A stretch of DNA of 64,000 nt from Klebsiella pneumoniae (lineage in GTDB: Bacteria > Myxococcota_A > UBA796 > SXON01): positions 1-64,000 of the forward strand of contig CAMAWH010000014.1 in NCBI GenBank assembly GCA_945861635.1. Reading direction: 5' to 3'. Position 1 is the first letter of the stretch. Every line of letters begins with the position of its first letter. Shown here in pieces: positions 42,723 through 51,012 of the stretch. Under the pieces are notes generated by a model. The model had not been told where the DNA came from. It saw only the letters and a list, made by a program, of their open reading frames with translations, and did no database searches. Made by a program: the position numbers and the translations under genes.

Positions 42723-43132
42723 GCTGGTCGGGTCCAATCCTCCACCTCCACACGTAGTCGTAGAAAATGGCGGACGTTCACCGTGACCACTACCAGCTGG
42801 TTCGCAGCCGCGGTCGCCGCGATGATGAGGTCCGCGAGGTCGATGGATTCCCCCGCCGCCTCGATCCTCGCTCGTTCCACCCCTACCCACTCTGCAGCCT
42901 TCGCATCGAACACCACGACGGGCGTGCTCGCCACAACGCTGTCCACGAACGCCGTCAGGCGCTCCCGCCGAACTGCATCCGGGTGGCGCTGCGCTCCGTA
43001 CCGAAGTTCCGCAACGACCAGCGAGGCGATCGCGTATTGCCCCTCGTGACCGCGCAGACGCGCCTGAAGTTCCTCCGGCGGTCTCGGCCGCGAAAGGCCG
43101 CTGACGGTGGAGGTGTCGAGCAGGTACCTCAC
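42698..43132 (-). CDS. PIN-domain toxin, FitB/VapC-like (module 3)
   Basis: 144 residues from GTG 43130-43132. VRYLLDTSTVSGLSRPRPPEEL contains the first Asp, QYAIASLVVAELRYGA the glutamate, and ESIDLADLIIAATAAANQLVVVTVNVRHF the later acidic residue. In most FitB-like proteins the last motif reads TxNxxDF; here the Asp is His, which may alter activity. The last residues (VEPAKAP) are encoded by the array segment next to R5, as if the gene's end was replaced at the array boundary. The start overlaps the antitoxin stop (GTGA). Confidence 0.8.
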   Translation of the reverse strand: MRYLLDTSTVSGLSRPRPPEELQARLRGHEGQYAIASLVVAELRYGAQRHPDAVRRERLTAFVDSVVASTPVVVFDAKAAEWVGVERARIEAAGESIDLADLIIAATAAANQLVVVTVNVRHFLRLRVEVEDWTRPAVEPAKAP

Positions 43133-43374
43133 GAGAGGTCGACGGGACGACCGGGGCCACGCGTGCGGACACCCGCGAACGGATCGTCGGTGTCGCCATC
43201 GCCGGGCCACGCGGCACGCCAAGCATCGACCGCGCTCAACAGATCTCCACGCTGAGCCGCGGCGACGAGCGATAGCCGGCATTCCTCTTCAAGCGAACGA
43301 CCTCCACGGCGAGCGCGAATGCGGAGCCGAACAACGGCGTCATCATCGAGTCGGCGGACGAGGATCTGGGCCAC
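43129..43374 (-). CDS. FitA/Arc-like antitoxin (module 3)
   Basis: 81 residues from GTG 43372-43374 with GGAG at the right spacing. AQILVRRLDDDAVVRLRIRARRGGRSLEEECRLSL is the ribbon-helix-helix domain seen in FitA and VapB antitoxins. The C-terminal part (AWRAAWPGDGDTDDPFAGVRTRGPGRPVDLS) is the expected disordered toxin-binding tail. Confidence 0.85.
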   Translation of the reverse strand: MAQILVRRLDDDAVVRLRIRARRGGRSLEEECRLSLVAAAQRGDLLSAVDAWRAAWPGDGDTDDPFAGVRTRGPGRPVDLS

Positions 43375-43384
43375 GGGCAACTCC

Positions 43385-43422
43385 GATATCACGAATGATA
43401 TCACCATCGACCTCTCCGGCAA
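43385..43422 (-). promoter_or_regulatory. Promoter and operator of module 3
   Basis: Minus strand TTGCCG (43422-43417), 16 bp, TATCAT (43400-43395). GATATC occurs at 43385-43390 and 43397-43402, two palindromic half-sites 12 bp apart over and after the -10, as in FitA-type operators. A 20-nt leader with GGAG leads to the GTG. Confidence 0.65.
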
Positions 43423-43477
43423 GCGGACGCGAGGCGCCCCGAGAGCAACTCGTTACGGACCTGCCCAAGGCGCTGGC

Positions 43478-43557
43478 GACTATCTCCCTATTGAACCGTT
43501 CGAATTGCCGGCGGTCCTCGACTTTGGCGGTTTGGCGCGGCTTCGCGAGTTCAAGCG
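43478..43557. repeat. Degenerate array repeat R6
   Basis: GACTATCTCCCTATTGAACC and the following TTCGAATTGCC (43478-43509) match the centre of R1-R3. The copy then jumps directly into a segment ending GTTCAAGCG (43549-43557), lacking the CCCCCACC end. It appears to be a recombined or decayed copy. The region 43375-43642 has no gene. Confidence 0.65.
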
Positions 43558-43642
43558 TTCAGCAACGGTCGGAGCCGATCTCGCCGACGTGATCTCGCCG
43601 CAGATGGCAGACGCGTGGCAGGTTTCCCCCGTACAATCCACG

Positions 43643-44074
43643 TCAGGAGCCCACACAGACCTCGCCCGCGTCCACGCCGTCGACGGTGAGAGCAGCGCGG
43701 GCGTCGCATGCGACATCGCCGTCGAAGGTGACGGTCAGGTCTTTCGCGCCCACGATGTGGAAGGTGCCGGTCGGTTCTTCGCAGGATTCGACGCATGCTA
43801 GGTCGTACGAGGCGCATAAGTCGCCGCCGGGGACGCGCTCGTCGCCGCTAACGAGGAAGTAGATCTCGCCGCGGACCGGCAGACCGAGCCACTCGACGAC
43901 CTCGCCGTCGCGGATGCGCACGCCATCGGACCCCGCGTCGATTGACCCGGCGTGCGCGACCGCCACTCTAAAGTCTCGGAAGGACTTGTCGACGACGAAC
44001 GCAGTGGGCTGCGGTGTGTCCCGCGCGGTGTCCCGCGCGCATCCGAGGGAGCCATACGCCGCGATCAAGAGCAT
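43643..44074 (-). CDS. Small lipoprotein of unknown function
   Basis: 143 residues. MLLIAAYGSLGCARD has a short leader and lipobox SLGC with Cys12, so an outer-membrane lipoprotein is likely. The mature chain is acidic and beta-rich with paired cysteines (LCASYDLACVESCEEP, VACDARAALTVDGVDAGEVC). No family is recognised. It is the last minus-strand gene before the array appears to end. Confidence 0.6.
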   Translation of the reverse strand: MLLIAAYGSLGCARDTARDTPQPTAFVVDKSFRDFRVAVAHAGSIDAGSDGVRIRDGEVVEWLGLPVRGEIYFLVSGDERVPGGDLCASYDLACVESCEEPTGTFHIVGAKDLTVTFDGDVACDARAALTVDGVDAGEVCVGS

Positions 44075-44198
44075 ACGACCTCCATCGCTTCCGCTCCTGT
44101 AACCGAACCGTCGCCCGGTACTACCGCCAGCGCGGCGGGCCCGCTTGTGGTAGCGTGCGAGGCACCCCTTCGCATGTTTCGCGTGGTCAGGAGTTCAA

Positions 44199-44642
44199 AT
44201 GCTGAATGCCTTACTCCCCACGCTTTTTCTCGCGACATCCTGGCTTGGGGGCCGCGCGGACTCGGGGTACGTCGAGCGAACGTCCGGTTGGACCATCCTG
44301 AGCAACGCCAACCCAGTGTACGTGGCCGAGTTGGGCTCGGCCAACGTGGATTACTACGCCGCACGCAACCAGATGGTGCATGTGTACGGCGAGATCACCG
44401 CCCGTTCGTCCCACGACTGCGAGATCTGGGCCCTCGACTGCTACGTCCTCGAACACGACGGGACGGAGGACTACATCCGGGTTCCCACGGACAATCCTTG
44501 GGGCTTGGATATCGACTACAAGGGCGGCCTTTGCGCGGAGGTCGTCGTTCCCGAGAACATCTACACAGGCAGCACGGGCACGGTCGAGTTCCTGGACGTC
44601 ACGAACCTCGACTGGATGCGCGTGTGGGACGTACCGATCTAG
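44199..44642 (+). CDS. Exported protein of unknown function
   Basis: 147 residues. A signal peptide (MLNALLPTLFLATSWLGGRA) precedes a beta-rich domain with the cysteines HDCEIWALDCYV and GLCAEV. ATG 44199 follows AGGAG at 44189-44193. The upstream AGGAGTTCAAAT resembles a decayed form of the array 9-mer, so the gene may mark the array's right edge. No family is recognised. Confidence 0.55.
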   Translation: MLNALLPTLFLATSWLGGRADSGYVERTSGWTILSNANPVYVAELGSANVDYYAARNQMVHVYGEITARSSHDCEIWALDCYVLEHDGTEDYIRVPTDNPWGLDIDYKGGLCAEVVVPENIYTGSTGTVEFLDVTNLDWMRVWDVPI

Positions 44643-44685
44643 TAGGCACGTATCGCGGAGATGGCGAACCAGCGCGCCGTGCGGA

Positions 44686-45411
44686 CTACCGCATCATCCA
44701 GCGATCACCAGTATGCTTGACCTTCCGCTCCCGCTCCATGCGGCGCAGCTCCGTCAGGCATTCGGCGTCCGTCAGGTCGCGAAAGTGCGAGCGGTGCTTG
44801 ATGCCGGCGAGAAACACCGATTCTTTGAGGCCACGTTCGTACCGGGGGAGCGCTTCGAGCGCTTCGGTCCGGATGTCCTCGGCGCGACGTGTGTCCACCT
44901 GAGCCGCCGGGGTCCGCGGGGCACGAGCGGGCTTTCCTGAGGCCGTGAGCTTTTTCGCTGCGTCCGCCGCCGCGCCCTTCACCGCCGCCTTCTTGACCGG
45001 CAAAACCACCGGATCGGGCTCGGAATCGGCCCACTTCACCGCAAGATCCTCGACAAACGCTGCGACTTCCGGACCGGAAGACGGGACGATCGCGATGATG
45101 GCTTCGCGGAGGCGCGTCGGGATGGTGCCGATCGGCAGCTCCGAAATGGCGGTCAAAAACTCGCGACGGGTGCCGTCCGGGAGGTCCATGATCTCTCGCG
45201 TCGCGCGAGCGGCCCAATTCTTCAAGTCGGCGGAGAGCGAACCCGGCAGCGGCAACTCCGCCAGCGCGAAAAGGTCGGCCACGCAGGCCGGAGCAATCCG
45301 TTCAATGTGCAGCCGGAGGGCGTCGTCGGTCAGCGCCGGAAGCAGGGTGGCCGGCGTATTCCGGAGGTTTTCGACGTGGAGGAGGACGCGGCGATCAGCG
45401 GGTGAGCTCAA
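44686..45411 (-). CDS. Helical protein of unknown function
   Basis: 241 residues from a TTG at 45409-45411 that follows AAGAGG at five bases. Hydrophilic and mostly alpha-helical, with no signal peptide. The N-terminal two-thirds (SSPADRRVLLHVENLRNTPATLLPALTDD..., AISELPIGTIPTRLREAIIAIVPSSGPEVAAFVEDLAVKWADSE) is followed by a Lys/Ala linker and a C-terminal block ALPRYERGLKESVFLAGIKHRSHFRDLTDAECLTELRRMERERKVKHTGDRW. It follows the cobalamin gene by 23 bp. Function unknown. Confidence 0.55.
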   Translation of the reverse strand: MSSPADRRVLLHVENLRNTPATLLPALTDDALRLHIERIAPACVADLFALAELPLPGSLSADLKNWAARATREIMDLPDGTRREFLTAISELPIGTIPTRLREAIIAIVPSSGPEVAAFVEDLAVKWADSEPDPVVLPVKKAAVKGAAADAAKKLTASGKPARAPRTPAAQVDTRRAEDIRTEALEALPRYERGLKESVFLAGIKHRSHFRDLTDAECLTELRRMERERKVKHTGDRWMMR

Positions 45412-45434
45412 CAGAACCTCTTGGCGGCGGGCCT

Positions 45435-46037
45435 CTAACCCGTCTCGGAGCCCCTCGCCGGCCTTTCCCACATGTACTCGCGCTCGCCCAGCTGTTTCGC
45501 AGCCCACCGGCCGAGCACAAACAGGTAGTCCGACAGGCGATTCACATAGGTCATCGGCCCATCGCCGACATCTTCCTCTTCCGACATCAGGCCCACGATT
45601 TCGCGTTCGGCGCGCCGACACACTGTCCGCCCCTGATGCAGAAAGCTGCCCACCGCGCCGCCGCCCGGCAGGATGAACTCGCGGAGCGGACCGACCTCGT
45701 CATTGAGTTCGTCGATCCAGTCTTCCAGACGCTTGACATCGACGCCACCCACCCGAAACATGCCATCCCACCGATCGGCGGGCCTTGTCGCAAGGTCGCT
45801 GCCGACGTTGAACAAGTCGTTTTGAATGCGATGGAGCATGGCGTCGATCCGCGCGCGCGGCTCGTCTGCCGCCAGTGACTGGCCGTTGAAGTGACGTACG
45901 ATGCCGAGGATCGCGTTGAGCTCGTCGATCGTGCCGTACGCGGCGATTCTGACGTGGTCCTTCCGAACGGCTTGCCCGCCGACCAGACGGGTCATGCCCT
46001 TGTCCCCCGTGCGAGTGTAAACGCGGGTAATACGCAT
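45435..46037 (-). CDS. pduO: Cob(I)alamin adenosyltransferase, PduO type
   Basis: 200 residues from ATG 46035-46037 with GGAGGAGG upstream. TRTGDKGMTRLVGG is the PduO ATP-binding N-terminus, and AAYGTIDELNAILGIVRH, LFNVGSDLATRP, FILPGGGAVGSFLHQGRTVCRRAERE and VNRLSDYLFVLGRW are the remaining family blocks. It transfers adenosyl from ATP to cob(I)alamin to make coenzyme B12, used by mutases and other enzymes; the B12-using partner is not in this window. It lies 17 bp downstream of the kinase gene on the same strand. Confidence 0.94.
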   Translation of the reverse strand: MRITRVYTRTGDKGMTRLVGGQAVRKDHVRIAAYGTIDELNAILGIVRHFNGQSLAADEPRARIDAMLHRIQNDLFNVGSDLATRPADRWDGMFRVGGVDVKRLEDWIDELNDEVGPLREFILPGGGAVGSFLHQGRTVCRRAEREIVGLMSEEEDVGDGPMTYVNRLSDYLFVLGRWAAKQLGEREYMWERPARGSETG

Positions 46038-46054
46038 GCCTCCTCCGTAGCGCG

Positions 46055-47914
46055 CTACTGCGTCCGGCGGCAGCTGCCGAAGCCACACTTGTACACGACA
46101 CGTTCTCCCGCGAGCACGCTGAACTTGCCGACGGAGGAAATCTCGGCACCGGCCGCGGTCTGGGCGAAGAGTTCGTACTCTCCCGGTGGCACCGATCCTG
46201 GAGGACGGCGGCCGTCTTTTCCAACGATGTACGCTTGCGATCCGGCCACGATGACGAGGCCCCACGCCTCACTGCCCGCATCGACCGGCTTGCCCGCGGT
46301 GGACGGCCGGGGCGTTGGCGGGGCGACCGGGGTACGCGCCGCAGCGGGCCGTTCTGCGCGCGGGAGCGGCGGGGCTGAAGCGACCGGTTCGTTGACCGGA
46401 GCGTCCGCCATCACGTCGGCCGGCGAGGGCCCACCTGCCCCTGTCGCAACGACAACCACTGCGTCCTCGTCATCCGTAGTCCCGGCTGCAACACCGTCCG
46501 CTTGCGGCGCGGCGACGGGCGACGGTTGCTCGAACGGCACCGCTTCCGCAGGTACGGCTTGCGACGCGACCGCATCGGGCACTGCCACCCCCTCCGCCCC
46601 CCCGCCCCCGCGCCACAGCAGCGCGAGAATCGCTACACCGATCAGCACCTGAATCAGCTGCAGGCCCAGCAAACCAAGCAACGCGGCTCCGATCCACGCG
46701 GGGACACGCGCGGGGCCCGGCCGGCCCTCCTCGACGACCAAAACCTCCTCTCTCTGGTGAGGCGGCGTTGCCTGCATTGGCGCGGCAACCGCCGGCACGC
46801 TCTCCCGGTTGCCGGTCGGGCCGCTGGCCTGTACCCGGAGCGCAAGTTCGCGGTATCGCGTCGCAAGCGCTTCGAACTCCCCAGCCATTTCCAAGGGGTC
46901 GAGGTAGCGGCGCGCGGGATCGACGGCCAACGCGCGGTCGAGGAGGTTCAGCGCCTCCAACACGAGCTTTTCCTCCAGTCGATCCGCCGGGGCTCCAAAC
47001 ACACCCTTGAGCGCGTCGGCCACGCATGCCCGGTCCTTATCCGGGATGCGGGTGGGCGAGCTGAACTGGGTGATGTCCAATTCCCGATCGGCAAACGCGC
47101 CTGGCTTCCGAGCATGCAAGTCGCCGATCATCGCGACGCGCTGACTGCGAAAATGATGGGAGTGCGTTCCGTTGGCCGGCATGCGCGCGCCACCACGGAG
47201 GAACGTGCACATGCGCAAAAGCGCAAAAAAGCTGCATCCGATGGACCAGGTGTCCATGGCCGCCGGATGCGGCTTGCGCGCGTTGAACAGCGCTTCCGGC
47301 GCGATGTAGTTTTCGGTCCCGATGATCATGCGCGTGGCTTCCCACCCGGCCTCGTCCGCCGGACGGGACTTGGCGGCCCCGAAATCGGTCAGGAGCCAGC
47401 GACCGTCGGCCGCGCGAAGCACATTGCGGGGCTTGATGTCCGCGTGGATGACGCGCCGCCCAAGCTCCGCCTCCGCGACCGCTTCATATTCCCGAACGCG
47501 TCGGCAGGTGTCCGCCATGGCCTCGCACAGAAGCACGAATGCTCCTTGCGATGAAAACGTCGTAACCCACCACCGCTCCATGTCGGTCGGACACCATTCC
47601 ATGATGATGCCAATCGGCGGGTCTCCAACGACGTCGTAGAGGCGCGGACACGCCGGCTGCCCGGGCGCGCGGCACAAGGCACGAAACGTCGCCACCTCTC
47701 GTCCGATCGCTTCGAGCGCCAACGGATCGTCTGCCCGCGCGCGTTTGAGCGCTACAACCGTGCCGGCCGGAATACTCGACTCCTTCCGCGGCATTCCTTC
47801 TGCGGTGACCTCGCGGATGGACGCCATGCCGCCGTCCTGCCCCGAGTCTTCACTCTTGAGCGTGTACCGACGCCCGCTGCGCCCGGTCCAGTTTCGCTCA
47901 GAAGTGGCCGGCAA
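46055..47914 (-). CDS. Transmembrane Ser/Thr protein kinase
   Basis: About 619 residues from TTG 47912-47914 (GGAG upstream; overlaps the preceding gene by 17 bp, start uncertain). The kinase domain has VALKR with Lys57, the catalytic loop VIHADIKPRN near residue 155, TDFGAAK, and YIAPE. The glycine loop is poorly conserved. A Pro/Ala-rich linker precedes one membrane helix (VPAWIGAALLGLLGLQLIQV, near 415-445). A periplasmic Ala/Pro-rich stretch ends in a small beta domain (GLVIVAGSQAYIVGKDG to YKCGFGSC). Likely a sensor kinase with a periplasmic input domain. Confidence 0.85.
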   Translation of the reverse strand: MPATSERNWTGRSGRRYTLKSEDSGQDGGMASIREVTAEGMPRKESSIPAGTVVALKRARADDPLALEAIGREVATFRALCRAPGQPACPRLYDVVGDPPIGIIMEWCPTDMERWWVTTFSSQGAFVLLCEAMADTCRRVREYEAVAEAELGRRVIHADIKPRNVLRAADGRWLLTDFGAAKSRPADEAGWEATRMIIGTENYIAPEALFNARKPHPAAMDTWSIGCSFFALLRMCTFLRGGARMPANGTHSHHFRSQRVAMIGDLHARKPGAFADRELDITQFSSPTRIPDKDRACVADALKGVFGAPADRLEEKLVLEALNLLDRALAVDPARRYLDPLEMAGEFEALATRYRELALRVQASGPTGNRESVPAVAAPMQATPPHQREEVLVVEEGRPGPARVPAWIGAALLGLLGLQLIQVLIGVAILALLWRGGGGAEGVAVPDAVASQAVPAEAVPFEQPSPVAAPQADGVAAGTTDDEDAVVVVATGAGGPSPADVMADAPVNEPVASAPPLPRAERPAAARTPVAPPTPRPSTAGKPVDAGSEAWGLVIVAGSQAYIVGKDGRRPPGSVPPGEYELFAQTAAGAEISSVGKFSVLAGERVVYKCGFGSCRRTQ

Positions 47915-48869
47915 ACCCCACTCCAGCCCCGCCGTCCAGCACGATGCCCCAGTAGCCGATGCCGGCACCGACGAGCAGCGCGCCGCCCGACGCCATGATC
48001 AGGGCGTTCGTCGTGCTCTGGTTCTGCGTCAGCTCCGCGGTTGTTTTCGAGTTCTCGAACTCGTCACGGGTGATGAAGGACGCCGCATAGATACCGCCGG
48101 CGCCAACGATGGCGGCCGCTCCGAGTATCATCAGCGGCGTCTTTTCCGGCGGGCGCATGCGTTCCAGCTTCACGACGCCGTTGTCGCCGAATTGATTCGA
48201 GGTGATGGCTTTTTGCTTCTTCTTCGCTTCTTTCTTCTTCTTTTCCGCTTCGAGCGGGGCGTCCGCCACGATCACCTTGTCCGCCAGAAATTGCGCCGGG
48301 AAGTTGTTGCCTTCCACGGTGAACGTGCCGCGCACGGCTTTGTCGGCGGTGCCGATCTGCTGGAGCACGTGCGGCCGGTCCGGGGATGCCGCCGCTTCGA
48401 GCAGCGGCTTGCCGTCGATCGTGAGCGTGCTCCCGGCCGGCTGGGCGATGACCTTTCCTTCGATCTTCACGGCGTCGGTATGCGCGTGCATGCGCTCTTC
48501 TTCGAACACGGCGCGCATCGGATTGTCCTGTTCAAGCTCGTTGGCATCCCACTCGTACGTCGGGTTCAGCTCCAACGCGCTGCGAAACCACTTTCGCGCG
48601 CCGTCGTTGTCCTTGGTCAGGTAGTGGTAGGTGCCGACGTACCGGTAGGCCGTGGCGAAAACCGCCGAAGGCACTGGGTTTGCCATGCAGCCCAGCCCAG
48701 AGTCAAGGCGCTTTCCGGCGCTCAAAAAAGCGCTCTCATCGACGTTACGCATCGCAAACTGTAAGGTTTGCAGGTCGTTGATCAGCTGTTCGCCCGTGTA
48801 AATCGGCGGACATGCGGCGAACGCCATCGACGGTGCCGTCAGGAGGAGCGCAAGAAAGAGGATTCGCAC
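47898..48869 (-). CDS. Exported TPR/PEGA-like protein with C-terminal membrane helices
   Basis: 323 residues from GTG 48867-48869 with GAGG upstream. A signal peptide (VRILFLALLLTAPSMAFA) is followed by a helical TPR-like stretch including TAYRYVGTYHYLTKDNDGARKWFRSALELNPTYEWD. A PEGA-like beta segment follows (PAGSTLTIDGKPLLEAAASPDRPHVLQ), then a lysine-rich string, and two hydrophobic segments near the C-terminus. Such TPR-PEGA proteins accompany Ser/Thr kinases in myxobacteria, and this gene overlaps the kinase gene, so they probably work together. Function unknown. Confidence 0.65.
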   Translation of the reverse strand: MRILFLALLLTAPSMAFAACPPIYTGEQLINDLQTLQFAMRNVDESAFLSAGKRLDSGLGCMANPVPSAVFATAYRYVGTYHYLTKDNDGARKWFRSALELNPTYEWDANELEQDNPMRAVFEEERMHAHTDAVKIEGKVIAQPAGSTLTIDGKPLLEAAASPDRPHVLQQIGTADKAVRGTFTVEGNNFPAQFLADKVIVADAPLEAEKKKKEAKKKQKAITSNQFGDNGVVKLERMRPPEKTPLMILGAAAIVGAGGIYAASFITRDEFENSKTTAELTQNQSTTNALIMASGGALLVGAGIGYWGIVLDGGAGVGFAGHF

Positions 48870-48931
48870 GACTCGGCCTCGTAACCGCGTCAGCTTACCC
48901 GATTCCCGCGGCCGCGGCGGCCCGGCAGGGT

Positions 48932-50950
48932 TCACGCGGGTCGGATCCACGCTACCGTCTGCCCCGAGCGAACCGACGCGCCGTCAGCTACCGCGTAGCG
49001 CTCGAACCGCCCCGCAGCGCTGCACGGCACCGGCGCGAACGTCTTCATCACCTCGATCAATCCCAGCGTCCGCCCCGCCTCGACCGCGTCCCCTGCGCGG
49101 CAAAACATCGGATCCCGAGGCGACGCACGCAGCCAGAACGTACCATCCGTGGACACGCGCACGGCTACGAGGCCGTCGGCGTCGGGTGCCTCGACGGTGG
49201 CAACCACCACCTCCCTTACGACGCCGACCCCGGCCGCAGGGCGGGTCAACGCTTCCAGATCATGCAGGCTCCACATGCGCGGATTGCGCCCCCGCCGCGG
49301 GGACTGCCACGCCATTTCCACGATCGCCTCCATGTACGCGCGCAGTCGCGACAGCGGCACGACTTCATCCGTGTCCATCTGCGCGGCCGAGAGCATCGGG
49401 TCCATGTCCGCTTCGATGCGCGCCGCCGTTTCCTCCATCGCCCTGGCGATGTGCTCGCGCTCGACAGGGTCGGTGGCGGCGATTTCGAACGCGTCGTCCA
49501 ATTTCGTGTTGAACGCCGCAATCGCCAGCGTCCGTCCTTCCATCACGGCCAACCGCGTGAGCGGTGTGGAAAGCTGAATCACGGGATCGTACGGCAGCCC
49601 CGCCATGGCGTAGTAGCCAGCCCCCGAAGCTTTCCGGAGCAGAATCGTCATCATCGGCGTGGTGTTTGTGGAGTTGGTGTAGATGAGGGACGAGCCGTAG
49701 CCGAGCAGGCCGAGTGCCTCCGCCTCCACGCCAATGTCAAACCCGGCGATGTCCTGCAGCCACACCAGCGGAATTCCATCCTCATTGCAGGTCCGAGAAA
49801 ACACCGCGATCTTCGCGATGCCGTCCCGATAGAGAATGCCGCCCGCGCGAAGGCGCGCCGGGTCGTCGGGATGCGGTGTTGGCTCCACATTGTTTGCAAT
49901 GATCCCACACCACAGGCCGTTCACGCGAGCCACGCCCGTGATCATTTCCCGGCCACGGTCCGCCATCACTTCATGGAACAGCGACTCGTCCACGAGTCGG
50001 GCGATCAGGTCCCGAGCGTCGTAACTGTGACGATGATCGTCAGGCACGATGGCGTTGAGCTCATCGGGTGAGTAGCGTGGTGGCGCCGCCTCCGCTCCGT
50101 GGCGATAGAAGGGCGCGGCGGACGTGGGCAGGCGGGACACCTCGGCGCGAATCATCGTGAGCGCAGTTTCGTCGTCCGGCACGCGAACGTCCGCGCACGC
50201 CGATTGATGCACGTGCACCTCCGGCCCGCCGATGTCCAATGACGTGAGGTTCAGCGATTTCGCTCCTTTGATGAGCGCCGCCCCCGCAATGACCATGTAC
50301 GCCGACTCCGTCATGTACACCCGGTCGGAGATGATCGGCATGTACCCGCCGCCCGCGATGCAATCTCCAAACACGCCGGCGATCTGGGGCACGCCTTCCG
50401 CAGCCAGCAAGCTGTTCATCTTGAAGATGTGGCCAGCCCCGCGGGCCCCGGGAAACGAGAGTGCCTGCTCCGGCAGGAACAACCCGGAACAATCCACAAG
50501 GTAGATCACTGGCGCGCGCAGCCGGCGGGCGATTTGCTGCGCCCGCTGGATCTTCTCCGGAGAGAGTGGCCACCACGATCCACTCGCGACGGTATTGTCG
50601 TTTGCAATCACGACAACGCGCCGCCCACACACCGTTGCCAGGGCCGTAACGACACCGGCGCCCGGCGCCGCCTTCTTCGAACCGCGGAAGCTCCGGCCCC
50701 AGTTCACATAGCTGCCGACCGGAAGAACGTCGGTGTCGGGGTCCACCAGACGATCGAGCCTCTCCCACGTTGTCAATTTGCCCTTCTCATGCACCCGCGC
50801 GCACGCCGCCTCCCCCCATCCAGCCCGGACGACCGCTTGCTTCCCGGCCAGCGCACCATCGCGAATCGAATTACGTTCGGAGCGCCCGATGACGTCTCCA
50901 CCGATGTCTTCCAGGGAGCGGCCAATCGTGAAAAGCGGAATGTGAGCCAT
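48932..50950 (-). CDS. Acyl-CoA carboxylase carboxyltransferase fused to a biotin-carrier domain
   Basis: 672 residues. Residues about 20-520 are a PccB/AccD-type carboxyltransferase: [38 protein letters not shown], and the second half [35 protein letters not shown]. The C-terminus is a biotinyl domain with the attachment motif EVMKTFAP (biotinylated Lys636; the usual AMKM is VMKT). It transfers carboxyl from biotin to an acyl-CoA. The carboxylase subunit at 59064-60392 is a likely partner. The acyl-CoA chain length cannot be read from the sequence. Confidence 0.88.
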   Translation of the reverse strand: MAHIPLFTIGRSLEDIGGDVIGRSERNSIRDGALAGKQAVVRAGWGEAACARVHEKGKLTTWERLDRLVDPDTDVLPVGSYVNWGRSFRGSKKAAPGAGVVTALATVCGRRVVVIANDNTVASGSWWPLSPEKIQRAQQIARRLRAPVIYLVDCSGLFLPEQALSFPGARGAGHIFKMNSLLAAEGVPQIAGVFGDCIAGGGYMPIISDRVYMTESAYMVIAGAALIKGAKSLNLTSLDIGGPEVHVHQSACADVRVPDDETALTMIRAEVSRLPTSAAPFYRHGAEAAPPRYSPDELNAIVPDDHRHSYDARDLIARLVDESLFHEVMADRGREMITGVARVNGLWCGIIANNVEPTPHPDDPARLRAGGILYRDGIAKIAVFSRTCNEDGIPLVWLQDIAGFDIGVEAEALGLLGYGSSLIYTNSTNTTPMMTILLRKASGAGYYAMAGLPYDPVIQLSTPLTRLAVMEGRTLAIAAFNTKLDDAFEIAATDPVEREHIARAMEETAARIEADMDPMLSAAQMDTDEVVPLSRLRAYMEAIVEMAWQSPRRGRNPRMWSLHDLEALTRPAAGVGVVREVVVATVEAPDADGLVAVRVSTDGTFWLRASPRDPMFCRAGDAVEAGRTLGLIEVMKTFAPVPCSAAGRFERYAVADGASVRSGQTVAWIRPA

Positions 50951-51012
50951 GGCGCGGGTCCGCTAACCTGACCGCGGTTTTCGCGGGCGTTTTTGGGGGG
51001 CACCTCGGCCGT

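Noticed and set aside
28837..44200. Classical integron with standard attC sites and intI
   Set aside because: No integrase in the window and no matching RYYYAAC/GTTRRRY boxes at the repeat ends; kept only as an analogy.
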